From: Tigriopus japonicus
Lineage: Eukaryota > Arthropoda > Copepoda > Harpacticoida > Harpacticidae
Assembly (NCBI GenBank): GCA_010645155.1
Contig: JAAGOF010000271.1
Coordinates: 529,047-593,046, forward strand
Length of the DNA stretch: 64,000 bases
Direction: 5' to 3'
The notes beneath the pieces were generated by a model. That model was not told where the DNA came from. It worked only from the letters and a program-made list of their open reading frames with translations, and searched no databases. Shown here one piece after another: positions 45,101 through 57,079 of this stretch (its first letter is position 1; every line of letters starts with the position of its first letter). A program made the translations under genes and the position numbers.

Positions 45101-45924
45101 CCTTCAATGGTTTGATCAATGGAGTCAAGAATTGGAGACGTGTCAATCACGTTCACGTGAAATGAACAATCTGATTTGAAGGGCAACAACAGGCCTAATG
45201 AAAGCTGTTAGGCCTAAATAGACCTCAAGTTCACATGTGTTTTCATTTGTTCAAATTTAACACCGTTAGAAGTTTCTTGGATACTCTATCAGGCCATTTT
45301 ACTGGGAGGACCAATTAATAATTGTTCAAATCATAAATTTCTTTAAAATTATGCATTTTTTCCTCAAAACAAGTGCCAAAGAACAAGCGATATGATTGGA
45401 GGTTTTTACTAACTTGAGGGCCAATTCATGCCACTCAAAAGCAGATTTTTAGCACTAATTGAGAGCTTCAAATGCGTTTTGTCCAAATAGAGTCGTAGGA
45501 TCGAGGTTATGCCAATATGAGCCTTGTCAGAATGTTCTAAATTCAAATATAACTTAACAAACTGCATAAACGGAAGGAACTTTAGCAACTTACCCAGAAC
45601 ATCTTTGGCTACACCTTCAACTTGACGGAAGCTAGGATCGTAGAAAGATTGGTACGAAGGGTTCACGCCAAATTTCCGTTGGACCTCGTTGAGTTTGGGG
45701 AAGACGGGCTCAAATGCTTGACCTTCGGGGAATTCATTCACATCCCTAGCGAAGCCTCTGCCAAACTGCCCTTGGTTCTCCAAGAAGAACTTGAGCTCCG
45801 CATCCGAAAGTAAGGGAAGGTCAGCCGAATCAATCCAATTGTTTAGGATTTCAGCGTTGTTGTAGTAGAGATCTGAGACAAGAAGCCACACCAAAATTAC
45901 AAACAGATTCAGTGCAGATGGCAT
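42173..45924 (-). CDS. NPDC1: NPDC1/CAB-1 homologue, single-pass membrane protein, six exons
   Basis: Exons 45924-45594, 45026-44847, 44780-44714, 44498-44328, 44256-44148 and 42241-42173, all GT-AG with matching phases, giving 308 aa (human NPDC1 325). A signal peptide leads (LNLFVILVWLLVS). The ectodomain is acidic, one membrane span is encoded by exon 3 (IVGVSSGLAVFAIVGAGF), and the cytoplasmic tail carries the family hallmarks: YPAYGVTGPG, AQMYHYQHQKQQM, DYTVYECPGLAP and the last-exon GEMEVHNPLF. NPDC1 is a neural protein of vesicles and membrane, and its C. elegans relative CAB-1 affects synaptic function. The 69 nt last exon lies 1.9 kb away, past a hAT-like element. Confidence 0.92.
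42922..43249. mobile_element. hAT-like MITE, family B, in NPDC1 intron 5
   Basis: The ends are TAGTGATGG and, reversed, TGGTGATGG. An exact 8 bp target duplication, GAAATAAG, flanks it (42914-42921 and 43250-43257). ACCGAAA and TTCGGCCGAAA motifs are shared with 18776-19084. Confidence 0.85.
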
Positions 45925-48900
45925 TATTTCATAGTAACATGATTGAAATCCACATTTTCGGCTGGGACTGGCCTCTTATTGATCCAAAGGAGGTGCCATA
46001 AGGACTGATCTCAGCTCGCGTAGCTATTGAAGAAATTCCCTTGGGTCAACAAGGCTTAAGACGCTATTTTTGTGGATTGTCGGAGTACACATTCACAACT
46101 TCACTCAAGCCTGCAACTTCAAGCTATCTCAGATGTCATTTTTGCTTTGTGGAAAGAGACAAAATGTGTAACATATGTTAGCGCAGCTGAAAATTCCACG
46201 GTCTCTTATTCATACTCTACTTAGAACGTTGAAAGGGCGGAAAGAAAGAAGAGAGCGCCATCAAGGCACAACAAGCTTGGATTGAAATTCAGTGAAATGA
46301 TCGCATTTTTCTTATCACTCACTCACCATTGTACGCAGAAGTCTGTAGGGCAGATATTGATAAACACCCCAAAACGGCCAAAATCATATTCAGATCGGTT
46401 CAGGGTACGTAATCAGGAATTTTGGGCTACCCAATGTTCCTGTCTAGAGATGGGAAACGGCCATTTTCCTCTTCTCACTCTGAGACCACTGCCACAGGGC
46501 TCCTCTCAAATCCTCGTCCAGCGGGACCAGGAGGGTCCTTGGTCTCTGTGTCCTCCTCCTTCTCCTCTCCACCGTCCTCGCCAGCCTCACTCATTTCCTT
46601 GCCAACTGTGCCTGTACTACAGTATTACGCTGGAAATAGAAATGGAGACGGTGGTTTGTTCGCTCTGGTTGTACCGACCGACCAACAGGCCCCGTGTCCT
46701 CATCAGTGGCTTCATTCACAATTTGGTTCCATCCAGGACACACGTTGGCCTTTCTCTTACTAAATGACGTCATCAGGCAGAGGAGTATACTTGGGTACTT
46801 TTTAGATATAAGGCCCAATGAAAAGATGGCCATTTCGTACATATCAAAAAGAAATACTACGTTTGGGATTTATCTTATGAATAGAGCCATTAAAATATGA
46901 ACAGAGATGATCCTTTTGAGGCCAATTTAATGGCGTGGCATGCCAGAGTATTGTAACTGAAAGAGGCCACCAGAAGAATGGGATGAAGACGAAGAGCAAC
47001 CTTTGGAGGCTAGGTCTGTCAAGAATAACATATGGTGGGTAAATTGGTGTCGTAGTACGGCAACTTTTCACCCACGCATTCGCTCTCTCTCTCTATCTTT
47101 CTCTCTCTCTCGAAAACGTCTTGAAGAGGAAACAACTACTTGCTAAGCCTGAATGTGGAACAGAGTTCCAATTTGTGGAGAATCACCTTGATTATCGTTC
47201 GTCATTGAGTTAATGCCACCAAATGCACGATTTGGCATTGCACCCACACCGTGTTGCTAATCTTTGCCGTCATCTTTAGCGTTATTAAGCAAAGTTGACA
47301 TTTGCTCAATATAGTAACATCTGTAGCAACAGGTTATGGGTGATAAACAGGGCCACCAAATTTTGGTAAAAAATAATGCCAAAAATGTAGTATTTTTGTA
47401 ATTATTTTGAGAAAAAATGAAACGAAATCGGATTTGCTGGTAATTTTACTAGCCCTTCTCATTGATTGTAAGAGAAACTGACTTTTTCCTGAACTCCCAT
47501 CCATCATCTGTAAGTCTTGCTTTAGAGCTTGGAATAGCTGAAAAACTAAATACATATGGTTAAAATTTTGATAAATCCTATCTTCTTCACTTCTTCATTT
47601 GATTTTGTCATCCTATTTCTAATTCATTTTAAAGGGAACAAGGAATTTCCAAAGATTTTTTTTTGAAATTTTTCCACTTTTGTAATTTTGGACTTTTGTA
47701 GTTACATCGTGAATTATAATTCACAAGTATGTGGTTGTCCCGAAGAATACCCCAAAAAATGTTTTTATTGCCATTGTAATATATAATGTCGGCTTGTTCT
47801 CTAACTTTAAATTTGACTCATAAACCAAACTTTTTCCAGAAAATTTTCAACGGAACAAGCAATTTTCCCACATTCCTGTAAATTTCCCCAACTTTTGTAA
47901 TTTTGGACAAAAAATGAAGATTTTGTTAATTACGATGTAAAATGTAATTAATAAATATCTGGTGGCCTTCGTGATAAAGGTTAGTCAAGAGAAGCTATTT
48001 CCATTGAGCAACTTGCTTTGTAGTAGAAGCAAAAGCAATTGATCTAAATTACTTTGGGCAACTACGACTTCGTTTTTAGATAAGTTGTTGAGGGGATTTA
48101 GTCGAAGCATAATGATACGCAGCAGAAAGAACCATGCTTTCGTTTATGTCTCAGTCCATAAGTTGCGTTTTGCGTTTGAAAAACGCGGTTTATGTATTTA
48201 GAATGTACCAAAACCATAAAATTACCCATTATTCTACTTCCACTATACTTCTATTTTACGGTACTTCCAAATGCCCTCAACAACTGACCTCACACATTAT
48301 TATGAAAGAATCCATTTGAATTTGAAAAGAGAATAAACTAACATGATTTTAAATAACGATTTTCATTTCAAATAGTGACAAGTTTCTACATGATTCTCTG
48401 AATTGTCATCCGTCTTTATGGTCGGTATTTTTTCCGCAAGTTCATTCATCAATTCCAACAACCGTGTTTGCGTTTACTATAATCATCAATCATGACTGAG
48501 TAATCTTAATGCTAATCTTGGAATTTTTGCCAATGACATGACGTAATGAGATCTCTGACAGGGTGTGTAACCATTTTTCCTGTTAATGTATGTAGAAGTT
48601 AAGTGTATAACATTCAGAGAGGAAAGGGCATCCCAACGATTTTTTACATACTCATCAGATTCAGAGTTCAAATAAGCCAAAGATTGGGAAATTGCTTTGG
48701 GTGCAATGAGAAAAGTTCTAAAGTTCCAAAAACCCGTCGGAAAGTAGTAAGTAAAGTAAGGTTTCTATTTTTTTAGCTTTTGAAATCCAAATATGTTATT
48801 ATGTTATTTGCTTTCAAGCGAATAAATTTCACGTACTGGTTTTTGCCTCATAATGGTTGAGCTTTAAGTTGCGCAGTTTGAAATATCAAAGCTACTAACA

Positions 48901-49224
48901 AAGAATGCTCAAAGGCTTTTCTTATTGATAAATGAGCTGAAGTCTGAAATACCACGTTCATACGGCCAAAACAACACCAAAACTTTAAAGTAAGACCTGA
49001 AGGCAGGGTTGGCAGTTAATTTTTGGACATTATGTGTCCCTGTACATTATGTACCCTGTCCAAAAGGTGTCCAAAAATAAGGGTGTCCAATTGTATCCAA
49101 AATTAATAATTTGGAAAATAATGGTTAAAACACTCTTAAAATTACATTTTTTAAACTTTCATTACACAATACAGTCATTTGACAAAATGTGATCTAGAAT
49201 GGGACAATTTAGAATAAATAAACT
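45925..49224. other. intergenic upstream of NPDC1
   Basis: A CT-rich microsatellite is at about 47081-47112. On the minus strand 46594-46475 encodes a 39-aa acidic ORF (MSEAGEDGGEEKEEDTE) in a locally GC-rich stretch. It could be an exon or a short upstream ORF but has no support. The rest is AT-rich with nothing recognised. Confidence 0.4.
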
Positions 49225-49520
49225 CATTAAACCAAGAAGCACTGAATTTCTGGAGTGGGAGGCAAACAATGAGAATTATGATTTCCTGTAGGATTAATTC
49301 AATTGCGTTCTTCTGCAAACGAGATCTGGCTTGTATTCAGGAGACTACGTATTTCAAATATCAGCCCATTCGAATGCCGGAGTGAAAAGTTATGCCTTCT
49401 CTATTTTATGTACCAAAGAGAGCATATAATGAATTTGCCCTTTTGTGGCAAAGCAATTGCCAGAAAAGGGCTAATTCATTCATTCTCGGTAGGATTTGCA
49501 CTGAACCTTAAAAGAGCCTA
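49225..49520. mobile_element. partial copy of the large fold-back MITE
   Basis: CACTGAATTTCTGGAGTGGG through GTGAAAAGTTATGCCTTCTC is the reverse complement of the right arm at 13412-13625. The central hairpin (TTGCCCTTTTGTGGCAA) and the start of the other arm follow, after which the copy ends at about 49515. Confidence 0.75.
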
Positions 49521-50133
49521 GGAGGACGGTATTACATGAAGTGGGATTGAGCAAGGGCGCGTGGAGGGCCCGTTACCACGTACGTGTTAATTTTCCTGCG
49601 TGACAGCGCAGGAATTTGAATTTCACACTGAAGTGCCGAGCTGATGATTAAATGGAATATAATTGGGATTAATGTCATTTTATTTACATAACCTATAAAA
49701 CAAAAGTTTCAATGAGCAATCATTTGATGCCCAATTGATGTCTCTTAAAGAATTGAAATTGTGTTATTTGATTGTTTTGAATCAAATATTGGCAAACGCA
49801 AAACAGCTTACAAAATTTTAAGGTTCATCAGCTGTTAGCTGTGAAAATCTTTCTTGTTTTGATTTCCATAGGGTGGCCGCACATCATGCGATGAAATCTG
49901 CTTCCTGTTTATCGTAGTTGAAGACGAGCTGGATGAAACAAGTTTTTTGAAGAGCCAAAAAACTCGAACTCCTATTTCTTGCAAGCTGCTTGAACAGTTT
50001 TTCTCTTTGTTTTGATACTGTCGCTTGATCAGCTAATGCAAAGTCAATCCACGAATACGCAACCTCTTGATCAACTGACTTGCTTTATAATGATAATTGA
50101 CCATCTTCAGTTGAAGACAACATGATTTTTATC
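49521..50133. other. intergenic, no gene seen
   Basis: AT-rich with no supported feature. Confidence 0.4.
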
Positions 50134-50305
50134 ATTTGGCATTCTTCATTGCATAGAATGATGTAAATTTTCTTCTTTGTCTCTATTTTCAGTACTTGAA
50201 AGGGTTCTTAAGACAAAAGAAGACTGTTAATTGTTGAAAAAAGATACAGAGAAGAAAATTTATATCATTCTACGAAGTGAAGAATGCCCTTGAAGAATGC
50301 CAATG
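50134..50305. repeat. inverted repeat, about 65 bp arms
   Basis: The left arm has GGCATTCTTCATTGCATAGA and ATGTAAATTTTCTTCT. The right arm, reversed, has GGCATTCTTCACTTCGTAGA after a small duplication and ATATAAATTTTCTTCT. Probably another fold-back element. Confidence 0.6.
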
Positions 50306-50323
50306 AAAAAAAGCATGTTGCAC

Positions 50324-50443
50324 CAAATCGTATCCTTTGAATGAATTTTCTGCTTTCAGAAAGTGTAAAAGAATGATAATTTACCAAATCGTATCCTTTG
50401 AATGAATTTTCTGCTTTCAGAAAGTGTAAAAGAATGATAATTT
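50324..50443. repeat. 59 bp exact tandem duplication
   Basis: ACCAAATCGTATCCTTTGAA through GAATGATAATTT occurs twice back to back, essentially identical. A recent slippage or assembly duplication is possible. Confidence 0.8.
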
Positions 50444-51295
50444 AACTTTTGAGTGATCTTTAGACTTGCATTGAATGGCCTAACTTTTGGCAGGACCAAA
50501 TATTCTGTGCCTTTTCCTTGCTCTAGGGTCCTTGACGTCAGGGAGGTGTTCACTAGCATACTTGATCAGCTACTAAGTGTTGATGTACAAGAAACAAATG
50601 GATATGAGATTGATCATCAAAGATCACACAGTTTCATCATATATATTTCACTTTCAACCTAATAAAGGGTTCATTCTGTTTATGCAACATACTTTGTCCA
50701 AGAGGATGCAACCAATTCCCTTCACTTTTTTTGACCTTTAATTTCAATTTCAAAAATATGATTCAAAATATGATCTAGTTCAAGAGTTGAGTGGAGTGAT
50801 GGTTTCCAAATATTTAACAAATGACTTGTGTTTTCCACATAGATCAAAGCAAATTTAACTAAAAAAATGAACCAATTTCTGGCATGGCTGTTTGGTCAGT
50901 ATTCCTTTTAAGACACTTAAGGGTGATCCTGCCAAACTCTAGACTAGTGAAGGGGGTATATGTAAACTGAATGCAAGTACTGATAAAATTCAAACATTTT
51001 TTGCCAAGTGATGCCATAGTGAACTATGTTTAAATTTCATGCTCAAAACATTTCACACAGATTGCCTTCAAGAGAACATAGACACAAACTGTATTTAAAA
51101 ACAACACTTGTTGCTTGATCACATCACCAAATGCAAGTGGCTGGCTGGGAGTGACATTTGTGTCCTTAGAACTCTAGTTCAGTGGATAACCGATAATTAA
51201 GAAAATAGTATTATATTTTCCTTGGGATTTACCCAAATAAATCATGATAGCATTTGGGAATTTGGAAATAAAGTTGGGATTTTTCAAATCTAAAT
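50444..51295. other. intergenic, no gene seen
   Basis: AT-rich with no supported coding sequence. Confidence 0.4.
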
Positions 51296-52420
51296 TGGGA
51301 TTTTTTGGGGATTTGGCCCATTTGACATATTGGGTCCGCTTTTATTTTTGATTTACATTAACGTCTTTTAAAATTACCATGTTTGCCGACAATACGACGC
51401 TGCAACATTTTGGTGATGATCGCAAGACAATGGAGGAGGATTGCAATCGTCGGTTTGAAGAATTGAATGACTGGTTTAGGGGTCACAATCTTTCGATAAA
51501 TTTGAGTAAAAACTAAACTCTGTTTACTAAACATTTAGGCAGGTTTAGGTAGGCAGAAGGTCGGTAAAAGGGATACAAAAGCTTAACTAAAGTCGTATTT
51601 AAAAATGAATTCAATTCTGGAGTATTATTAGAGCATTATTAGAAGGGAACGAGTGACATAAATATTAAAATTTGCGAATTCAACTTGGTAAGTGATGGCC
51701 ATAAAAATGAAAACGTTGAATATGGTTGAAAGGAGACTTCCGTTCGATTTTTGGGACTGCACATTGATGAAAAATTATCGTGTAAAATGCATATATCGGA
51801 GCTGAGTTATCATGTGCGACAAATCCTTTTCTCTTTATTTATGGCTAAGAATGCCCTGCCCCAAAAGCTGAGATTAATATTAAACAATGCTCTGATGATT
51901 AAAAGTAAGATCAAGTATGGCATTGAATTTTTTCGGCCTTAAAAGGAGTCCAAATTCTCCAAAAGAAGGCGATAAGATGGGTTGTAATGGCAAAGAGAAG
52001 AGCTCATTCTAATGCATATTTTCAAAAGCTTGGTATTCTGCGAGTGGCAGATCTAGGGGTAATAAAGCAATTAATCTTTTTGAATAGTTGCCTTAATCGC
52101 AGAAATAAAATAATTAAAAAAATGCGCAAATGAATTTTCGCACAAAGTCCGTAAGGGTGGAGACACGATTTTTTCGCTACCTTTTGTACGGAAAAAGTTC
52201 TTACAGAAATTCCCGGATTATTTGTTCGCCCAAACTTGGAACAAGTTTTATTCTTCTCGTAAGATGAGATACGACCCCCAATTTACTCTGAAACGATGGT
52301 TTGGAAGTGTTAGGGATCAAATCATTAGTGCTTACACAACCTCATGCGGTGTCCACAATGGACCGTGTAGAGCTTGTTTACTTTTCTTCGTTCGCTCAAT
52401 GAGTTCAATTGCCTAACGTT
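51296..52420 (+). pseudogene. 5'-truncated LINE reverse transcriptase relic
   Basis: Reads ILGPLLFLIYIN, then TMFADNTTLQHFGDD (the RT active-site FADD changed to FADN) and RFLGLHIDEKLSCKMHISEL. NALPQKLRLILNNALM and KMRYDPQFTLKRWF follow. Several stops and frameshifts show it is dead. The segment is similar to the LINE at 60.5-62.7 kb and starts just where that copy is about to end. Confidence 0.8.
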
Positions 52421-52983
52421 AGATGGCGCAGCACCTTGAGAGGTCGAAAGTCGAATTGGACTGTGAAATTCTACCAAGTTTTGGCGTCTATAACTTTGAA
52501 AATGTATATGTTTTTGCGTGAAAACCGAATGCTACTTGTACTTTGAAATATACGCTGTCATTTCAACTCTTCTCCTGTTAAGTGTATTGTTCCAAATTTG
52601 AATAAATTCACGTCAAGTTTTTTGCACTCCGACATTGTGCTACGCATTCCTGGACATTTTATGTTCATTGAGTTAGGACGTTTTGGTCTGCCAGATACAA
52701 ACAAGTTTTGTTTCCCAGACAACTCATAACCAGTGTTGAAATAAGTTCCAAATCCAAAGTACCATCGGCATGATTGAAATAATGAAAAAGAAAACCCAAC
52801 ACAGCGTTTAAAGGCAACGATGGCTTCAAAGTAATTCTTTGGAATTTGATTACTCCCCTTGTTTTCGCAATCTTTTTTGCGAGATAAAGTTCTCATTTCA
52901 ACGAAAACCGAGCACTACTTATATCTAAATCTAGCAGCACTGATTTTTATAACGTATGTTTATGTGAAACGCAAACACCCAAG
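52421..52983. other. intergenic, no gene seen
   Basis: A 112-codon minus-strand ORF (52558-52896) shows no recognisable motif. Nothing else. Confidence 0.4.
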
Positions 52984-53080
52984 TGTAGCGGTCACACTGG
53001 CTCGGTCTGAGCGAGCCATGTTCAACTGATTGAATAAACACAGTTCTGTTCTGACTTTAATTCCGAGCACATCCACTTCA
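52984..53080 (+). mobile_element. short LTR and primer binding site, gypsy type
   Basis: A possible 97 bp LTR from TGTAGCGGTC to CCACTTCA, with AATAAA at about 53034. TGGTGACCCCGAC follows directly at 53082, the form of a tRNA primer binding site in many gypsy-class elements. Very short LTRs are known in the Mag lineage. No second LTR was found in the window, so the boundaries are inferred. Confidence 0.5.
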
Positions 53081-53134
53081 CTGGTGACCCCGACATTCTC
53101 ACCCCGCTGGGCGAGAGAATCTCATCAAAAGACC

Positions 53135-53584
53135 ATGGCCACCGAACACAAGCCAGACCTTCCAATGATTTACGCCGTGGCCCCCAAACTTCCTAGTTTT
53201 GACAGAGAAGAGGCAGATTTGTGGTTTGCCACCATTGAAATCGAGTTTAGCATCAAAGGTGTCACAGTTTCCTCCACAAAGTTTTCCCACGCAGTGGCGG
53301 CCCTCGATGCGGACACCAGGCAATTGGTGAGCGACATCCTCCTGGCCCCTAGCTCGGGGGGCGTGGACAAGTACGCGCAGCTCAGGGAGCGATTGACTGA
53401 CGCTTTTGGTTTGTCTGACGACCAGAGGAGGGAGCGTTTGTGGAGCTACCCACACCTCGATCCATTGGAAAGGCCGTCCCTCTGGTACGCCAAGATCAGG
53501 GCAATCGCCGGCTCCGTCATCAGTGTCGACGACCCGTGGTTCTCGTTTTTGGTGAGGAGGAAATCCACGTGTTCACTTCAATAA
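53135..53584 (+). pseudogene. gypsy-type gag N-terminal fragment
   Basis: From the ATG at 53135 it reads MATEHKPDLP, then KLPSFDREEADLWFATIEIE, KFSHAVAALDADTRQLVSD and YAQLRERLTDAFGLSDDQRR. This is the usual gag N-terminal domain of Mag/Tor-type gypsy elements in arthropods. It breaks off near 53555 into unrelated sequence, so nucleocapsid and pol are absent. Confidence 0.75.
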
Positions 53585-54640
53585 ACTCTGGGACTGGGGC
53601 TATGATTTGAACGTTGACCCTGGCATTGCCATTCCAAATTCCCACCATCCTTGGGTTTTCTCTTTCACTGAATCTTTCGGGTTCCACGGTAGAGTAAGGT
53701 ATTGCAAAAGAGCTAATTGCACTTTTTAGCTCCTCCTTTTGTACATCCGTAGGAATGTCTAGAAACCTTAGGACTGAGTTTTTCAGACCACCTTGAATGG
53801 AACACTTCCATTGGACGTCTCCATATACCTTCACATGGTCGAGATTGGCACCAAATCTTTGGTTGATCACTATTGGGTCGCGAGTAAGCACCCGAATCGA
53901 GTTCTGCCTTTTCCCGATACCACATATTCCAAAGATGTTTTCCTTTTGAATCCCAAGTTGATCAAAGATGAAGTCCGAGACTACATCATGGTTTACAATG
54001 AGATCCCCCCAACTCGATTGGAAGTTCAGAACTAAAGGTGGAAACTTGCGTTTTTCCTTTTGAAGATTCGACCTACAACTCGCTTGAACAGCCTCCACGT
54101 AAGAAGACACTTCAGGTTCTTCTCGTGGTACTGTCAATGGTGTTGAAGCCTCCTGCATCTTAGCTGGAGATGAGACGCTTTTAGGTCGAGGCATTAACAG
54201 ATAATCCAATAGACTTATCTTTTTCATGTTTCTTGAAAGTTCGCAGAAAACTGCTCACTGCATTATTTGCCAGGTAGAATGTCTCAATTGAAGAATGTGC
54301 CAAGTTCAGTAATCAATCAAGAGATCAGATTCGCACGTCCGATTCCTCCAACAACTCGATCACTCCTGTTGACACCTTCGGGTTTACATAACTCTTTTTT
54401 TATTTCTTCGCGAAATGAGCTTAATTCAGATTTAAATTCTGATCTTAAATCTTGTGTTGAAGCCAATACGTCTGTCTTGAAATCTGTTAATAGTTTGATC
54501 ATTTATTTTCTCTCTGATTTTCTCTTCTCTGAATCCCCACTGCTCGAGTCTTCTCGAACCCTCCTGTAGGAATCCATTTTCGCTATCTATCGTCGAGTAC
54601 ACACGGTTAAAGTAATGTAAGAAAACCAACAGATATTCCA
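53520..54640 (-). pseudogene. probable LINE ORF1 relic
   Basis: The main minus-strand ORF, 54227-53520, has 235 codons and carries a nucleic-acid-binding type segment (GLKNSVLRFLDIPTDVQKEE) after IGKRQNSIRVLTRDPIV. Upstream, in other frames, is a coiled-coil-like stretch (LLTDFKTDVLASTQDLRSEF) at about 54500-54400. Coiled coil followed by an RRM-like domain is the pattern of LINE ORF1 proteins. The frame changes show decay. The identity is inference. Confidence 0.5.
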
Positions 54641-55264
54641 AGCAGGGGTAGCCAAGAGTTGATCAAAATTTTGAAGTGAGACAAAGAAAATTGCGTAAGC
54701 GTATTACTTTTACAAAAAAATGCTTTATTTTGCAAGCTCAAAGGAGCAAAAAAGAAAGCTACAGGCAAGTGCGCAAATTGGGGTCAGCTCTTGGTTGACT
54801 CGCAACTTCCTGTATTTTCAAATGGCACAAAAATTGCAGTCCAAATATGGTCAGAAATCTCCAACAATAACCGGTTTACTCGACTACGCCAAAATGTTTC
54901 CGAAACCCCTACTCTAAGATCTAGGAACTATCAAGTGAGAGGATCGATTCTAAATGATTTCTTGAGAGCGAATATGTTGGATTGATCTGACCTTCGAATA
55001 GATGTTAATAGGGTTGGATCTGGTCCTCCAGCTGTATGGTCCAGATCCGGATTGATTGGATTCTCCAGATGTATGAATACCAATCGGTGGGTGTGAACTT
55101 AATCAGCAAAGCCCGGGTGATTGAGTCACAATGTACACTCTAATCAATTTATACACCAAACATACGTGTTAGAATTTCACAAATAAGAAGACTTTTTTAA
55201 CGTTTCACGATAACTTTATTCCACGAATTACAAAGTACGACTCCTTTTTTTCTCAATTTCTTAC
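54641..55264. other. intergenic between relics
   Basis: No supported feature. Confidence 0.4.
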
Positions 55265-55760
55265 TTCATCGAGAGGACTGAAATCGCTCGCGAACAATCT
55301 TCAATTAGACTTTTTCCTCTGATGGCTTTCGTAACACTTTCATACTGGGATATATTGAAAACGCTTGGAATCTATAGCATTCAAGGAAGATATGAACGAT
55401 ATCTTATTTTATATGTTTTCAAATGTATTCATGGTATATGTCCAAATCCTGGAATAAACACTACATATAGTGAGAGACGAGGCATAACATGTAACTTGAA
55501 AGACGACAACAGTGCAAAAACCTCAAAGGTGGTAAAAACTCTCCAAAAGAACTTTGTCCTTAATCGTGCTCCACAGTTGTACAATCTTTTTTACCTTCAG
55601 AACTAAGAAGAATGTTTTCATCTAATGACCCAGTTTTATCATTCAAAACCCATTGGGATAGATATCTATCCAACATTCCCGACCAACCCTACGTACAGGG
55701 ACTATCTAGATCTGCCAATTCTAATTCATTGATAGATCAGATATTTTATCACTCTTGACC
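55265..55760 (+). pseudogene. LINE ORF2 C-terminal relic
   Basis: Reads LKTLGIYSIQGRYERYLILY, VFKCIHGICPNPGI, NFVLNRAPQLYNL, then, after a short frame break, LPSELRRMF, FKTHWDRYLSNIPDQP and GLSRSANSNSLIDQI. This order is the C-terminal tail of CR1/Jockey-type LINE ORF2. Confidence 0.75.
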
Positions 55761-55985
55761 TTAATACATCAGTACACTCTTTTAAGACATAACATGACCC
55801 TTTATTTCATCCGAATGACATTCTTTGTATCGGTTATAAATCCGAAACCTCTTTAGCTACAAAAAATGAATCTTTCATCGCCTGCCCAACTCAAGTAATA
55901 AAGATCAACTTCCCTTGAAATGCACGCCCCAAGTTCACCGTACCCCATGCCTCTGGGATGAGTCAGCGGATGATCCCATAGCATT

Positions 55986-55993
55986 TATATAAA
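55986..55993 (+). promoter_or_regulatory. TATA box
   Basis: TATATAAA lies 51 bp before the ATG at 56044, the right distance for a short leader. Confidence 0.5.
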
Positions 55994-56043
55994 GAGGTTT
56001 TGAATTAGAAACGAATGTATCAGTAACATTACATTGTCCAAAC

Positions 56044-56535
56044 ATGTCTGCAAATGAAATCCCGATCATCACAATCAGCGATGATGAAGAAGAGGAACTA
56101 ATCCACAACAACATCAATGACAACAACACCAACAACAACAACAGGAATGGTAACATGCCTGCAAATGAAATCCCAATCATCCCAATCAGTGATGATGAAG
56201 AAGAGGAACCAGACCACAATAACATCAATGTCAACAACGCCAACAACAACATCGCCAACATCAAAGAAGAAAACAATGGGAATGACGAGGAAAAGTTTAA
56301 TCCCAAAATGATGAGCAAGGAAGAGCGGAGGGAGTTCAATAGGATATGGTATTTTTACCAGTGGCCGGTTCCAACACAACCTGAAGAACGGGAGGTCGTA
56401 GAAGTGGAACGAGAAGTTGCTTGCTGGTTCTGTGCATTCAGGTTCCATGTTAACACTGAGTGCAAGTGTCGGCACCTAAATGAATGTTGGGATTGTGACA
56501 ACATACATGACACAAGGGATGAATGTATAAATTGA
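56044..56535 (+). CDS. acidic protein with twin SUMO-interaction-like motifs
   Basis: Intact 163-aa ORF with a TATA box before it and AATAAA about 5 bp after its stop. The N-terminus holds two copies of a motif, EIPIITISDDEEEE and EIPIIPISDDEEEE, each a hydrophobic core followed by an acidic run, the form of a SUMO-interaction motif. They are separated by Asn-rich linkers. The C-terminal 40 residues carry eight cysteines (CWFC, ECKCRH, CWDC, DEC) that could bind zinc. I do not recognise a family. It sits at the edge of the Maverick and may be one of its accessory genes or a host gene. Confidence 0.6.
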   Translation: MSANEIPIITISDDEEEELIHNNINDNNTNNNNRNGNMPANEIPIIPISDDEEEEPDHNNINVNNANNNIANIKEENNGNDEEKFNPKMMSKEERREFNRIWYFYQWPVPTQPEEREVVEVEREVACWFCAFRFHVNTECKCRHLNECWDCDNIHDTRDECIN

Positions 56536-56638
56536 GAAAATAAAAGTCATGTAAAGAAGAGAAAAATAAGATCATTTTATTTAGGACTGTGTTCCAAACA
56601 ACTGACAATTGTGTTAATACAGATGTCATCATTTTTCT

Positions 56639-57025
56639 TTAGTTCACTAACAAAATGAAGATTCTTCCAACAGTTATTACTATTAGCCAAAAAAATAGGA
56701 TACAATAGAACCCGCAATGGAACAATTCCAAATCTTGAATGGGCGTGACATTGAAGAAGATGGGCTTGCCTAGATTTTCCATGAAACGTGTTATTTCGGG
56801 AACAAAGGAGGGAATGCCGACGGAATCAATGTAAAGAGTACAATCCGATCGTAGTAGAATAGTTATGAAATGGGTTCCCGGACTGGCAGCGTTTGAAAGG
56901 TTGCAAATAATGGAACCCGTGCGCAGGGACAAGGAGATAGTATCACACGAAAACACGCCATGAAAGTAGGGACATATTCCAGTGAGAACCCGTTCAATTT
57001 CCACGTTGGTTAAAGCGTTATCCAT
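56639..57025 (-). CDS. Maverick adenain-like cysteine protease
   Basis: ORF of 128 aa. In Mavericks this protease is thought to mature the capsid proteins. Catalytic residues are in the expected order: H52 (GTHFITI), D67 (YIDSVGIP), Q97 (PIQD) and C104 (HCGFYC). The C-terminus after the cysteine is hydrophobic and short, so the protein is smaller than typical homologues (about 170-200 aa) and may be 3'-truncated or altered. It lies next to the capsid gene on the same strand. Confidence 0.8.
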   Translation of the reverse strand: MDNALTNVEIERVLTGICPYFHGVFSCDTISLSLRTGSIICNLSNAASPGTHFITILLRSDCTLYIDSVGIPSFVPEITRFMENLGKPIFFNVTPIQDLELFHCGFYCILFFWLIVITVGRIFILLVN

Positions 57026-57079
57026 GGTGAGGTGTTTTTATAACACAAAACTTAGTCAAACACAACTTTGACCGTTCGA

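Noticed and set aside
46282..46842. Overlapping ORFs of 83-161 codons on both strands, and a 39-aa acidic ORF on the minus strand
   Set aside because: Composition is Ser/Pro or Glu-rich low complexity with no domain and no consistent splice partner. At most a non-coding exon or CpG-like region.
57035..57042. TATAAAAA before the Maverick protease as a TATA box
   Set aside because: It is only about 10 bp before the ATG, so transcription would start inside the ORF. Probably chance in AT-rich DNA.
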